This document shows, piece by piece, positions 7,343 through 15,903 of a stretch of 51,003 nucleotides of DNA. The notes beneath the pieces are model-generated. The model was not told where the DNA came from and did not search any database. It was given only the letters and a program-made list of their open reading frames with translations. How positions within the stretch are numbered: position 1 is the stretch's first letter; the number at the start of each line of letters is the position of its first letter. A program made the translations under genes and the position numbers. Where the stretch lies: positions 1 to 51,003 of the forward strand of contig NZ_JASCIR010000036.1 in assembly GCF_029968095.1 (NCBI RefSeq). The letters are read 5' to 3'. This DNA comes from Streptomyces solicavernae. Lineage in GTDB: Bacteria > Actinomycetota > Actinomycetes > Streptomycetales > Streptomycetaceae.

Positions 7343-8362
7343 ATGCCCGCACCCGAATTCTCTGTCATCGGCGGCAAGGCCGTCCACGAGGTCCTCGCCG
7401 GAAACGAGCCGCAGATCCTCGATGTGGTGCGCGCCGCCTACCTCACCCACGGCGAGGGCCGGACCGTCAATCCACCGAGCTACTTCCTGCGTTTTCCCGA
7501 CCGCCCCGATTCCCGCATCATCGCCCTGCCCGCGTCCCTCGGCGGCGGAAGCGCTGTCGACGGCATCAAGTGGATCTCCAGCTTCCCCGGCAACATCACC
7601 AACGGACTGCCCCGGGCCTCGGCGGTCCTGATCCTCAACGACCACGCCACCGGCTACCCGTTCGCGTGCCTGGAGAGCTCCATCATCAGCGCCACCCGCA
7701 CCGCTGCCTCGGCGGCACTGGCCGCCGCCGAGCTGCACCGCGACCGGGAGCGTCCCCGTAGCATCACCTTCTTCGGCACCGGCCTGATCGCCCGCTACAT
7801 CCACACCTATCTTCAGGGCACAGGCTGGGAGTTCGACGAGATCAGCATCCACGACAGCAGCCGGGAGTACGCGGAGAGCTTCGCCCGCACCCTCGCCGAC
7901 CGTTCGTCCGCACGCATCACCGTCCGCGACTCCGCCGAGGACGCCCTGCGCGCCTCCGAGCTGGTCGTCTTCGCCACCACCGCGGGCACCCCGCACGTCC
8001 ACGACTCCTCGTGGTTCGACCACAACCCGACTGTGCTGCACGTATCGCTGCGCGATCTGAACCCGGAGATCCTCCGCGGTTCGTTCAACGTGCTCGACGA
8101 CATCGAGCACTGCCTGAAGGCCGACACCTCTCCGCACCTGCTGGAACAGGCCACCGGCAACCGTGACTTCGTCGACGGAACCCTCTACGACGTCCTGCGC
8201 GGCACCGTGACGCCCCCGCGTGACAAGCCCGTCATCTTCTCCCCGTTCGGCCTCGGCGTCCTCGACCTCGCTGTCGGTGCACATGTGTACGCGGAGGCCA
8301 CCCGACTCGGACTCGACCAGCCCGCGCCCGGCTTCTTCCACGACCTCAACCGCTACGCGTAA
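7343..8362 (+). CDS. sbnB: SbnB-like dehydrogenase for 2,3-diaminopropionate
   Basis: A 339-residue member of the ornithine cyclodeaminase/mu-crystallin family. SbnB is known to oxidatively cleave the SbnA product with NAD to give L-2,3-diaminopropionate plus 2-oxoglutarate. The motif VNPPSYFLRFPDRPDSRIIALPA near residue 45 (read in two parts) and GSAVDGIKWISSFPGN near 75 match SbnB. The Rossmann segment is ITFFGTGLIARYIH near 145, and ELVVFATTAGTPH follows near 210. The ATG has an excellent GGAG seven bases upstream. It is the second gene of a four-gene unit with the SbnA-, phosphoglycerate-dehydrogenase- and EamA-like genes. Together they form a dedicated supply line for a diaminopropionate unit. 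Confidence 0.9.
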   Translation: MPAPEFSVIGGKAVHEVLAGNEPQILDVVRAAYLTHGEGRTVNPPSYFLRFPDRPDSRIIALPASLGGGSAVDGIKWISSFPGNITNGLPRASAVLILNDHATGYPFACLESSIISATRTAASAALAAAELHRDRERPRSITFFGTGLIARYIHTYLQGTGWEFDEISIHDSSREYAESFARTLADRSSARITVRDSAEDALRASELVVFATTAGTPHVHDSSWFDHNPTVLHVSLRDLNPEILRGSFNVLDDIEHCLKADTSPHLLEQATGNRDFVDGTLYDVLRGTVTPPRDKPVIFSPFGLGVLDLAVGAHVYAEATRLGLDQPAPGFFHDLNRYA

Positions 8363-8436
8363 GCCGCGCCTGGCGCCACGGCACCCGACGCACCACCGTC
8401 AACGCCCCACGCCCACCATTGCGAAGGGAACCTCCC

Positions 8437-9420
8437 ATGTCCCACCCCGTCGTCCTCATCTCGGATCCCCTGCCGACCCGGCTCACGGCCGAGCTCAACG
8501 AGGACTTCGAGATCCGTCAGTGCACGGGGAGCAATCGCGCCGCCCTGCTCGCCGCCGTCCCCGAGGCCGAGGCACTGATCATCCGCAGCGCCACCCGCGT
8601 CGACCAGGAGGTGCTGGACCACGCTCCGCGGCTCCGGATCATCGCCCGCGCCGGGGTGGGCCTGGACAATGTCGACGTCGATGCGGCCACCCGGGCCGGA
8701 GTGATGGTCGTCAACGCCCCGGTGTCCAACGTGACCAGCGTCGCCGAGCTGACCGTCGGGCTCATCCTGTCGATGTTCCGGCACCTGCCGGCAGCCCACG
8801 CCTCCGTACGGGCCGGTGAGTGGCGGCGCGCGGACTTCCAGGGTTCCGAGCTGAGCGGCAAGAGCATCGGCATCCTCGGCTTCGGCAGGATCGGCCAGCT
8901 GGTCGCCGAGCGGCTCGCCCCGTTCGAGGTGGAGCTGCTCACCCATGACCCGAACGTCACCGCCGAGTTCGCGTTCGCCCAGGGCGTGGGGTGGATGCCG
9001 CTGGACGAGCTGATGTCCACCGTCGACGTGCTGACCGTCCACGTGCCCCGCACCCCGGCCACCACCGGACTGATCGGTGCGCGTGAACTGGCCCTCGCCA
9101 AACCGTCGTTGCGGGTGGTGAACACCTCCAGGGGCGGCATCGTCGACGAGACGGCGCTGGCGAGCGCGCTGGCCGCGGAACGGATCGCAGGCGCGGCCCT
9201 CGACGTCTTCGAGACCGAGCCGCCCACCCACTCGCCGCTTCCGCACCTGGACTCCGTGGTGTGCACTCCCCACATCGGCGCCGGCACCCGCGAGGCCCAG
9301 GACCGCGCGGCGTCCACCGTGCTGGGTGCCGTCCGCAACGCGTTCCTCGGACTGCCGGTCGGCGGGCTGGTGAACCCGGCGGCCACCGCTGCCCGTGCCG
9401 CCACGGTGACCGTCTCGTGA
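8437..9420 (+). CDS. D-3-phosphoglycerate dehydrogenase-like enzyme (short form)
   Basis: A D-2-hydroxyacid dehydrogenase of 327 residues. The NAD-binding motif is GILGFGRIGQ (near 150). The substrate Arg region is NTSRGGIVDE, and the catalytic Glu and His are in ALDVFETEPP and CTPHIGA. It lacks the C-terminal regulatory/ACT region of housekeeping SerA, so it may escape serine feedback. In this setting it probably makes 3-phosphohydroxypyruvate, which transamination converts to O-phosphoserine, the SbnA substrate. GAAGGGAA precedes the ATG. Its stop overlaps the next start (GTGA). Another D-hydroxyacid substrate cannot be excluded. Confidence 0.85.
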   Translation: MSHPVVLISDPLPTRLTAELNEDFEIRQCTGSNRAALLAAVPEAEALIIRSATRVDQEVLDHAPRLRIIARAGVGLDNVDVDAATRAGVMVVNAPVSNVTSVAELTVGLILSMFRHLPAAHASVRAGEWRRADFQGSELSGKSIGILGFGRIGQLVAERLAPFEVELLTHDPNVTAEFAFAQGVGWMPLDELMSTVDVLTVHVPRTPATTGLIGARELALAKPSLRVVNTSRGGIVDETALASALAAERIAGAALDVFETEPPTHSPLPHLDSVVCTPHIGAGTREAQDRAASTVLGAVRNAFLGLPVGGLVNPAATAARAATVTVS

Positions 9421-10409
9421 GCCGGGCCCGCAACTCCCGCGCCGGGCTTGCCCTGGCCGCCGCTTCCGCCTTCGCGTTCGGCGGCTCGGGGGTCGCGGCC
9501 AAGCCCCTCATCGAGTCCGGTGTCGACCCGCTGCACGTGGTCTGGCTGCGGGTGGCAGGCGCAGCGCTCGTGATGCTGCCGCTGGCCCTGCACCACAGGT
9601 CGGCGGTGCGGCGACGGCCGGGTCTGCTGCTCGGCTTCGGGCTGCTTGCCGTCGCCGGCGTGCAGGGCTTCTACTTCGCCTCGATCTCCTACATCCCGGT
9701 GGGTGTGGCGCTGTTGGTGGAGTATCTGGCGCCGGCGCTGGTGCTGGTGTGGGTGCGCTTCGTGCAGCGCAAGCCGGTGACGAAGGCCGCCGCGGTGGGG
9801 GTGCTGCTCGCCGTGGGCGGGCTGGCCGGGGTGGTCCAGGTGTGGTCGGGGCTCGCCTTCGACCCGCTGGGCCTGCTGCTCGCGCTGGGCGCTGCCGCCT
9901 GCCAGGTGGCGTACTTCCTCCTCTCGGAGAAGGGCAGCGAGGGAGACGCCTCGGTGTCGCCGGTCGCCATCATCTCGTACGGGCTGCTGATCGGCGCCGC
10001 GGTGCTCACCGTGGTGGCCCGGCCCTGGCAGCTGGACTGGTCCCAGCTGAGCGGGCAGGCCGTCCTGGGCGGCCAGGAGGTGCCGGAGGCAGCCCTGGTC
10101 GGGTGGATCGTGCTGGTCTCCACGGTGATCGCGTTCCTGACCGGTGTGGTGGCGGTGCGCAGGCTATCGCCGCAGGTGGCCGGGGTGGTGGCCTGTCTGG
10201 AGGCGGTGATCGCAACCGTGCTGGCCTGGGCGCTGCTCGACGAGAGGCTGGCGGCTCCGCAGATCGTGGGCGGGCTGATGGTGCTGACCGGCGCGTTCAT
10301 CGCGCAGAGCGCGACCCCGTCCGCCACGGACCGGCCGGCGCAGCGCCGGGACACGGAATCGGCGGGTACCCGGCCGGAGTCGGAGCCGGCACTGCAGCGG
10401 GTGGGCTGA
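9417..10409 (+). CDS. EamA (DMT) family transporter
   Basis: A ten-helix drug/metabolite transporter of 330 residues with two EamA repeats. The first starts LALAAASAFAFGGSGVAAKPLI and the second has GLLLALGAAACQVAYFLLSEKGSEG. Members export amino acids and related metabolites across the cytoplasmic membrane. A hydrophilic tail of about 40 residues follows the last helix. The GTG start overlaps the dehydrogenase stop by four bases, so it is the final gene of the diaminopropionate unit. It may export the product, a precursor or overflow amino acid. A bidirectional hairpin follows. Confidence 0.88.
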   Translation: MSRARNSRAGLALAAASAFAFGGSGVAAKPLIESGVDPLHVVWLRVAGAALVMLPLALHHRSAVRRRPGLLLGFGLLAVAGVQGFYFASISYIPVGVALLVEYLAPALVLVWVRFVQRKPVTKAAAVGVLLAVGGLAGVVQVWSGLAFDPLGLLLALGAAACQVAYFLLSEKGSEGDASVSPVAIISYGLLIGAAVLTVVARPWQLDWSQLSGQAVLGGQEVPEAALVGWIVLVSTVIAFLTGVVAVRRLSPQVAGVVACLEAVIATVLAWALLDERLAAPQIVGGLMVLTGAFIAQSATPSATDRPAQRRDTESAGTRPESEPALQRVG

Positions 10410-10427
10410 CCCGTCCGCGGCACGCAG

Positions 10428-10463
10428 AAGGGGCGTTGGCCGGCCGACCGGTCAACGCCCCTT
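10428..10463. terminator. Bidirectional terminator between convergent genes
   Basis: A 16-bp stem, AAGGGGCGTTGGCCGG against CCGGTCAACGCCCCTT with one mismatch, has a CCGA loop. It lies between the EamA stop (10409) and the stop of the opposing split-barrel gene (10478) and can serve both strands. Confidence 0.85.
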
Positions 10464-10477
10464 GCCCGTGAGCCACT

Positions 10478-10888
10478 TCAGCGGATGTTGCCCGCGACCC
10501 TGGTCGGCGTGACCCGCACGACGACGAGTTGGTCCGCCTCGGGCACATTGCCGGGGCTGAACTCCGCGTACACCTTGCCGCTGTACTTCACCGACAGCTC
10601 ATCGAGGAGCTTGGCGGCGTTCTCGTCGGTGAACTCGGCGAGGCCGCTGATGGACGCGTAGCTGTAGGGCGCGTCCGAGGGGTTGATGAGGACGGTCGTC
10701 CGGGGGTCCCTGCGGAGGTTCTTCTCCTTGCGGGTGCCGTAGGAGGTGACGAAGAGGATCTGGTCGCCGTCGGCCGTGACCCAGACGACGGTCAACTGCG
10801 GGCTCCCGTCGGGTTGGAGTGTCGCCACGGTGCCGAACACGGGCGAGTCGAGGAGCTTCTTGACCGGCTCGGGGAGGGATACGGGCAT
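10478..10888 (-). CDS. PPOX-class flavin/F420-dependent split-barrel protein
   Basis: A 136-residue split beta-barrel protein of the pyridoxamine-phosphate-oxidase-like superfamily. Many actinobacterial members are F420-dependent reductases. Seen directly: FGTVATLQPDGSPQLTVVWV near residue 18, then LFVTSYGTRKEKNLRRDPRTTVL. These are the cofactor-contacting strand and the Lys/Arg phosphate cluster. GAAGGAAGG precedes the ATG. It lies 46 bp downstream of the MFS exporter on the same strand, so it is probably co-transcribed. It could be a tailoring or detoxifying reductase; the substrate is unknown. Confidence 0.82.
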   Translation of the reverse strand: MPVSLPEPVKKLLDSPVFGTVATLQPDGSPQLTVVWVTADGDQILFVTSYGTRKEKNLRRDPRTTVLINPSDAPYSYASISGLAEFTDENAAKLLDELSVKYSGKVYAEFSPGNVPEADQLVVVRVTPTRVAGNIR

Positions 10889-10934
10889 GGGTGTGCCTTC
10901 CTTCTCTGGTTCTCTGCTTGCTGTGTCTTGCGGC

Positions 10935-12419
10935 TCAGGAGCTCTTCGCCGCCGTGTCCGGCTGCGGCCGCAGGAAGGCCAGGGACGTGACCACGCCCAC
11001 GGCGAGGAACGCGACCACGACGATCACTCCGAGGTGTACACCGGCGACGGTGGCCTCCTTGGCGCCCACAGAGCCCTTCACGGTGGCGATACGGCCGGTG
11101 GCGATGGCGCCGATGACCGGGGTGCCGAGGGTGAGGCCGACGAGCTGAGCCGTGGTGGCGAGGCCACTGGCCGCGCCCTGAAGGGCGTTGGAGAGGCCGT
11201 TGGTCGCCGCGATGGTGTACGAGACGACAGCCATCATGTGGCCCCAGCCGGCGATACCCGTACCGACGAGCAGCACGCCGAGGTCGCCGTCGGCTCCCAG
11301 CAGGAGCAGTACGGCGGTGCCCGTCGCCTGCACGGTCAGCCCGACGCCCAGGGTGGTGCCGGGGCCCCAGCTCCTGACGAGGTGCGGCACCAGCGGTCCG
11401 GCGACGATCATCGCGCCGCCCAGAGAGGCAAAGCAGAGGCCGATCTGGAGCGGGTTGAAGTCCATCACCTGGTGCATGTACATCGTCATCAGGAAGACCA
11501 CCGAGGTGATCATCGAGAAGGTGACGAGCCCCGCGAAGTTGCCCCAGCCGACCGAGCGGCGCTTCAGTACGTGCACGGGGACCAGCGGGGACGCACTGCG
11601 CGTCTCGATCACCACGAAGGCCACCAGGAGTGCGACGCCGACGGCGAGGGACAGCAGCACGACCGGGCCGGTCCAGCCGCTCTTCTCGGCCTCGGTGACG
11701 CCGTAGATCACCGCGAGGAGTCCGGCGGAGACCGAGACGGCGCCGGGCAGGTCCAGGCTGTCCTTGCCGGAGTTGCGGGACTCGGCGACGAGCAGCAGCG
11801 TGAGAGCGATCGCGACGATGCCGAACGGCACGTTGATGAACATCGTCCAGCGCCAGTCCAGCGATTCGGTGATGACCCCGCCGAGGATCACGCCGGCCGT
11901 GAACCCGAGGGAGAGCAGGGCGCCGTTGATGCCCAGCGCCTTGTTCCGCAGCGGCCCTTCGGGAAAGGACGTGGTGAGCAGCGCGAGGCCGGACGGCACC
12001 AGCATCGCTGTCGCCAGGCCCTGGCCCACCCGGGCGGCGAGGAGCAGCGCCGGGTCCTGGGCGAGACCACCCGCGAGCGAGGTCACGGTGAACAGGGCGA
12101 GCCCCGCGAGGAACCACTTGCGGCGCCCGTACAGGTCACCGGCTCGCGCGAAGAGCAGCAGGAGACCGCCGGAGGGCAGCGCGAACGCGGTGATCACCCA
12201 CTGAAGGCTGGACAGTTCAAAACCGAGCTCCTCTCCGATGGTGGGAAGCGCGACGCTGACGATCGAGAAGTCCAGCGCCGCCATGAACTGTGAGGCGCAC
12301 AGCACGGCGAGAATCCACCAGCGCCGCGCACCCATGCGCTGCGATTGCGGCTCCTGATGTTCCTGGAGGGGGGCGGCTACCGCGCTTTCGTGCTGTGCGG
12401 TGTCCGATGAGACAGTCAT
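10935..12419 (-). CDS. MFS exporter, DHA2 (14-TM EmrB/QacA) family
   Basis: A proton-coupled drug exporter of 494 residues with about fourteen membrane helices. The N-terminal stretch WILAVLCASQFMAALDFSIV, then FELSSLQWVITAFALPSGGLLL and RAGDLYGRRKWF, are the motif-D and motif-A hallmarks of DHA2 transporters. RVGQGLATAMLVPSGLALL is motif C-like. AGGGA precedes the ATG. It lies between the SARP regulator and the split-barrel gene on the same strand. It is most likely the self-resistance or efflux pump for the polyketide product. Confidence 0.93.
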   Translation of the reverse strand: MTVSSDTAQHESAVAAPLQEHQEPQSQRMGARRWWILAVLCASQFMAALDFSIVSVALPTIGEELGFELSSLQWVITAFALPSGGLLLLFARAGDLYGRRKWFLAGLALFTVTSLAGGLAQDPALLLAARVGQGLATAMLVPSGLALLTTSFPEGPLRNKALGINGALLSLGFTAGVILGGVITESLDWRWTMFINVPFGIVAIALTLLLVAESRNSGKDSLDLPGAVSVSAGLLAVIYGVTEAEKSGWTGPVVLLSLAVGVALLVAFVVIETRSASPLVPVHVLKRRSVGWGNFAGLVTFSMITSVVFLMTMYMHQVMDFNPLQIGLCFASLGGAMIVAGPLVPHLVRSWGPGTTLGVGLTVQATGTAVLLLLGADGDLGVLLVGTGIAGWGHMMAVVSYTIAATNGLSNALQGAASGLATTAQLVGLTLGTPVIGAIATGRIATVKGSVGAKEATVAGVHLGVIVVVAFLAVGVVTSLAFLRPQPDTAAKSS

Positions 12420-12545
12420 CTCTGGTTCCCTGACTTTCTGTGTGAGGAGTGAAACGAGGCAGGGGCAAGGGAAATGGCCGGAAAATGGCAGGGCGGAGCG
12501 GCCCGTGAAGTTCCCTGTGGCGGGGAAATCGGGCAGGGCTTCTGT

Positions 12546-13367
12546 TCAAGCCACACTTCTGCCGAGCAGCGCGTATTCGATACGGGTGCAGGGGAGGACG
12601 AGCGCCGGGTCCTGGTTGAGGATCGCGACCTCAAGTCGGCGCAGTTCATGGCACGGCTCCAGGCCGTACCCCTCACGGAGCGCGGTCCGTGTCGACTGGT
12701 AGACGGCGAGTGCGTCCGCCTGCCTGCCGCATCGGTAGAGGGCGAGCATCAACTGTCCGCAGAGCCGCTCCCGTTGGGTGTGGGCGCGGGCCGTCGGCTC
12801 CAGCTCGGCGAGGACGGAGAAGTGCCGTCCGCAGGCGAGCTCCGCCTCGAAGTAGTCCTCCAGGGCGGCCAGTTCATGGCCCTGCACGGCGGCGAGTTCG
12901 GCGCTGTTGATGCCCGACTCGCCCAGGTCGGCGAGAACAGGCCCCTGACACAGGTCCAGGGCCTGGCGCAGTACGAGGGAGGCCTGCTCCGGTGACCCGG
13001 CCGCGAGTGCTGCCCGGCCCTGTTCGACGAGCCGCTGGAATCGGTGCAGGTCGACCCGGTCGGTGTCGAGGCACAGCTTGTATCCCGGCGCCCTGGTCAG
13101 CAGGAGCACCCGGTGCTCGGACGGCTCGGGGCCGCCCTCGCCGGAGGCGAGGAGGCGGCGCAGACTCCAGATCGAATTCTGTACGACTTTCCGGGCGGAT
13201 GCCGGCGGCTGCTCGGGCCACATGGCCGACATGAGTTTGCTCGTCGACACGACGCGGTTGGGCTGGAGCAGAAGGAGACCGAGAACGGAGCGCTGCCTGA
13301 TGCCGCCCAGCGGCAGGGGCCGGCCTCCCGCGACGGCTTCCAGTGGGCCCAGTATGCGGAAATGCAT
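12546..13367 (-). CDS. SARP-family pathway activator
   Basis: A Streptomyces antibiotic regulatory protein of 273 residues, the small stand-alone form. The N-terminal winged-helix DNA-binding domain (MHFRILGPLEAVAGGRPLPL, then the KVVQNSIWSLRRLL helix) covers about residues 1-95. A bacterial transcriptional activation domain follows (ALDLCQGPVLADL, QGHELAALEDYFEAEL, LCGQLMLALYRCGRQADALAVYQ). SARPs bind heptameric direct repeats near the -35 box of biosynthetic promoters; I did not find a convincing heptamer pair in the PKS-carboxylase gap. GAGGGA precedes the ATG. It is probably the cluster-situated activator and a likely target of the butyrolactone receptors encoded nearby. Confidence 0.93.
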   Translation of the reverse strand: MHFRILGPLEAVAGGRPLPLGGIRQRSVLGLLLLQPNRVVSTSKLMSAMWPEQPPASARKVVQNSIWSLRRLLASGEGGPEPSEHRVLLLTRAPGYKLCLDTDRVDLHRFQRLVEQGRAALAAGSPEQASLVLRQALDLCQGPVLADLGESGINSAELAAVQGHELAALEDYFEAELACGRHFSVLAELEPTARAHTQRERLCGQLMLALYRCGRQADALAVYQSTRTALREGYGLEPCHELRRLEVAILNQDPALVLPCTRIEYALLGRSVA

Positions 13368-13467
13368 GATCCCTCACTTCGTATTCGAGACACAGAGGTG
13401 GACATTCCTGGCTCCCTGTCAGCGGCTCAGGGGAATCACGTAGGTAAATGAGTGGGCGGGTGGGGAT

Positions 13468-14199
13468 TCACGCGGGCAAGGGGCGCCACGGGGGCGGCAG
13501 CCGGTATCCCGCATGCAGCGCATGGGCGGGAAGTTCCCGTACCGCACCCGGTGCGGACAGCTTGGTGCGGACGGCGACGGCTCCGTGGTGTCCGGGGCCG
13601 CATGCGAGATCCAGGACCGACCAGCCGACGGGTCTGCGGACCGGATCGGCACCGAGGTAATCGGACTTGGGGTCACGGTTCAGACCCGTCCCCAGTCCCT
13701 TGAGATAGGCCTCCTTGCGTGCCCAGATCTGCCCGAAGGCCGCCCTGCGCCCGTCCGGAGGCGCCGCCCCGACCTCCACCGCCTCCCCAGGGTGCAGGGA
13801 CGGGGTGCACTGCTCCACGACCTCCGCTCCCGGCACGCGTTCCACATCGACGCCCACCCGCTCGGCCGCCACCGCGATCAGGACGAGGCCCTTGGTGTGG
13901 GAGAGGGAGAACTGCGGCTGCCCGGCGGGCCCGGCCAGGACGGGCCTTCCGTGCAAGTCGCCGCACCCGGAACACGGTTCGCGTACGAAGGCGACCTCTG
14001 CGGGAGCACAGCCGGTGTACGCGGCCAGGACGCGCCGCAGGGCGATGTGCGCCGAGCGGTAGAGGAGCCGGTCGGCGGGGGTGATGAAGGCGCTTGCCCG
14101 TGACCGTTCGTCTTTGTCCAGCTCGGAGGCGTCGACCAGGGTGGCGCCCCGCCCGGTCGAGGGCGGCCTGAGGAGCCACAGGTCCAGGAACGTGGTCAT
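13468..14199 (-). CDS. Sfp-type 4'-phosphopantetheinyl transferase
   Basis: This 243-residue enzyme transfers phosphopantetheine from CoA to carrier-protein serines and so activates PKS and NRPS lines. The conserved motifs are FSLSHTKGLVLIAVA (near 100), VGVDVE with the magnesium-binding Asp/Glu, and FGQIWARKEAYLKGLGTGL (WxxKEAxxK). It differs from many Sfp proteins in its Cys-rich CSGCGDLHGRP, a segment common in Streptomyces members. Its ATG overlaps the upstream microprotein stop by ATGA, so the two are coupled. It presumably matures the carrier domains of the polyketide cluster. The operon lies under an A-tract site resembling butyrolactone-receptor targets. Confidence 0.93.
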   Translation of the reverse strand: MTTFLDLWLLRPPSTGRGATLVDASELDKDERSRASAFITPADRLLYRSAHIALRRVLAAYTGCAPAEVAFVREPCSGCGDLHGRPVLAGPAGQPQFSLSHTKGLVLIAVAAERVGVDVERVPGAEVVEQCTPSLHPGEAVEVGAAPPDGRRAAFGQIWARKEAYLKGLGTGLNRDPKSDYLGADPVRRPVGWSVLDLACGPGHHGAVAVRTKLSAPGAVRELPAHALHAGYRLPPPWRPLPA

Positions 14200-14360
14200 G
14201 GGTGCCACCGCCCCGGCCACGCCGGCAGTTCCCTTGCTTCCCACTCGGGGTCGTGCGTCGTGGCGGAGCTGAGCCAGGTGCGCCATTGCAGGACCCTCTT
14301 GACGCCCAGCCATCCTTTGACGAAACGGTCCATGATGGGCGGGGTCAGGGTCTCGGTCAT
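14196..14360 (-). CDS. Unrecognised 54-residue microprotein
   Basis: I do not recognise this protein. It reads MTETLTPPIMDRFVKGWLGV at the start and ends WPGRWHP, with several tryptophans and no hydrophobic membrane segment. It is supported as a real gene by position. Its ATG overlaps the stop of the upstream transposase-like gene (ATGA), and its own stop overlaps the start of the phosphopantetheinyl transferase (ATGA). It is thus locked between two coupled genes. A role as partner of either neighbour is possible, but no function can be read from the sequence. Confidence 0.65.
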   Translation of the reverse strand: MTETLTPPIMDRFVKGWLGVKRVLQWRTWLSSATTHDPEWEARELPAWPGRWHP

Positions 14361-15619
14361 GCGGCCCGCCCCCAAGCACTGGCGGCAGCACGCGAGTCGG
14401 CGTGCTGTTCTTCCCGCGCACCGTGCCGCCGGCTCGTCCGCTCGACGGGCCGCGCTTCCTCCTGTGTCCCGCCGCCCAGCACCCGATAGGAGCAGGCCGC
14501 ACCCACGAGGGTCATGTGGCGGTGCCATCCGGGGTACGAGCGGCCCTCGAAGTCACGCATTCCGCAGTCGTCGAGCAGATGCAACGTCTCCTGCGCCGCT
14601 CCCGGGTGCGCGAGCAGCGGGACCATACGGTGCAACCGATGCTCGTCCGCCCCGGTCAGCCAGACCCGGTCCGGCCTGCGCTCCCCGGGGCGCCAGGAGC
14701 CGATGAGCCGCATCGGGCGCGCCAGGGCAGAGGTGTGCACGACGGCGGGGAGCAGGCGGAGTCCGGCGGCGCCTGGGGCGGGCAGCGGCTGGGCCGTGGC
14801 GGCGAGTTGTTCGGCCAGTCCTCCGGCGGTCGGCCGTCCGCCGCCCACGGCAGCGGCTCCCGCGCGCCTGGCACCAGGCAGCAGGACGGCGGACACCGGG
14901 GTGGTCAGGGGGACGGCGACGGCCGATTCGGCGTCGAGCGCGCCCAGTCCGGCCACCAGTTCCACGGCTTCGGCGACCGTCTCGGCCTCGACGGCCAGTG
15001 GAACGTCGAGCCCGGCGCCGTCGGCGTAAGCGGCCAGGTCCAGCAGGAGGCGGCCCGGTGTGTGGGCCCGAGTGGCGTCGGGGATGCGTACGCGACGGCG
15101 CAGCGACGCGTCGTCGACCCAGTTCTCGGGGAGGTAGAGGCGCCAGTCGACGGGGACCGCGCCGCGGTCGGTGAGCAGGAAGAGGCTGAGGCCCAGTTGG
15201 CAGCTGATGGTACGGCCGCTCGCCGCGTCGAACCTGCGGTGCACTCCGGCGGAGCAGTTGCCCCGCTTGGGCAGCGGGATCCGAGCCAGGGTCAAGCCCC
15301 GCGCCCCGGCATGCTCTCGGCACCAGTCGAACAGCTCCCTGCGGACCGCGTTCCAGGGCCAGGTGCTCTCGTTGACGACCTGGTGGAGGGATTGCGGGGC
15401 GGTGTGTGAGGCGGAGACCGAACGGCCCATGTTGCGGACGGACTTCTTGCCCGGGGTGTCCAGCAGCCCCGAGACGTAGGAGGCGGCCCAGCGGCGCTGA
15501 TCGGCGCGCGGAAACTCGCGGAAGAGCCGGCGGGTCAGCGCGTCCAGCCCGCCGTCCGCCCCGGTCTTCCTCAGCTGCGGCCCGGTGGCGGGTTCAGCCG
15601 TGTCCGGTCGGTCGGGCAT
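14357..15619 (-). CDS. Domesticated IS701-type transposase-like protein
   Basis: A 420-residue protein with the N-terminal region of IS701-family transposases: FPRADQRRWAASYVSGLLDTPGKKSVRN, read in parts, then QSLHQVVNESTWPW and PVDWRLYLPENWVDD. The catalytic positions look lost. Where active enzymes have a DDTGF-type motif before the KxGxxSVGV strand, this reads ARIPLPKRGNCSAGV. Where they have VLADAGYG, this reads LAVEAETVAEA. No terminal repeats are seen, and the gene heads an operon with stop-start overlaps (microprotein, PPTase). AGGAGAG precedes the ATG. I infer a co-opted DNA- or partner-binding protein rather than a mobile element. The C-terminal 60 residues are Arg/Ala/Glu-rich and unlike the family. 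Confidence 0.72.
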   Translation of the reverse strand: MPDRPDTAEPATGPQLRKTGADGGLDALTRRLFREFPRADQRRWAASYVSGLLDTPGKKSVRNMGRSVSASHTAPQSLHQVVNESTWPWNAVRRELFDWCREHAGARGLTLARIPLPKRGNCSAGVHRRFDAASGRTISCQLGLSLFLLTDRGAVPVDWRLYLPENWVDDASLRRRVRIPDATRAHTPGRLLLDLAAYADGAGLDVPLAVEAETVAEAVELVAGLGALDAESAVAVPLTTPVSAVLLPGARRAGAAAVGGGRPTAGGLAEQLAATAQPLPAPGAAGLRLLPAVVHTSALARPMRLIGSWRPGERRPDRVWLTGADEHRLHRMVPLLAHPGAAQETLHLLDDCGMRDFEGRSYPGWHRHMTLVGAACSYRVLGGGTQEEARPVERTSRRHGAREEQHADSRAAASAWGRAA

Positions 15620-15660
15620 GTCAGCTCTCCTCTCGTGACGGGTCCGCGTAAGCGACCTTC

Positions 15661-15691
15661 AAAAAAAGAATAACGCATTTTTTTTATTTTT
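15661..15691. promoter_or_regulatory. A-tract dyad, candidate butyrolactone-receptor (ARE) site
   Basis: AAAAAAAGAATAACGCATT is followed by a run of T, making an imperfect dyad centred on CG in otherwise GC-rich DNA. It lies 42 bp before the transposase-like gene (minus) and 213 bp before a TetR gene (plus). The block AAAAAAAGAATA recurs exactly upstream of afsA (19067-19078). AT-rich dyads of this type are the known targets of ArpA/ScbR-like receptors. The rest of the 15620-15903 gap holds no gene I can support. Confidence 0.6.
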
Positions 15692-15903
15692 CTCCGCGAG
15701 GGAGCCGCCGGAGACGACTTAGCCATCTCGCCCGCTCGTTCGGGCACGAGCAGGGGCCCGCAGAAGAGGACTTGCCAAGAAGGCAGTGGATGCCCGCGCC
15801 TCGGGACCCGCCCGGGGAGGACCGGCAGTAGCTTCGAACGAGGCGTACTGGATCTCCAGGTCCGCGCCGGAGGACCCCTTGGGAAGAGAAGGGTGGGGAC
15901 ACC

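Noticed and set aside
14357..15619. Active IS701 insertion sequence
   Set aside because: Expected DDE-region motifs are replaced, no terminal inverted repeats or target duplication are seen, and the gene overlaps its downstream neighbours by ATGA.
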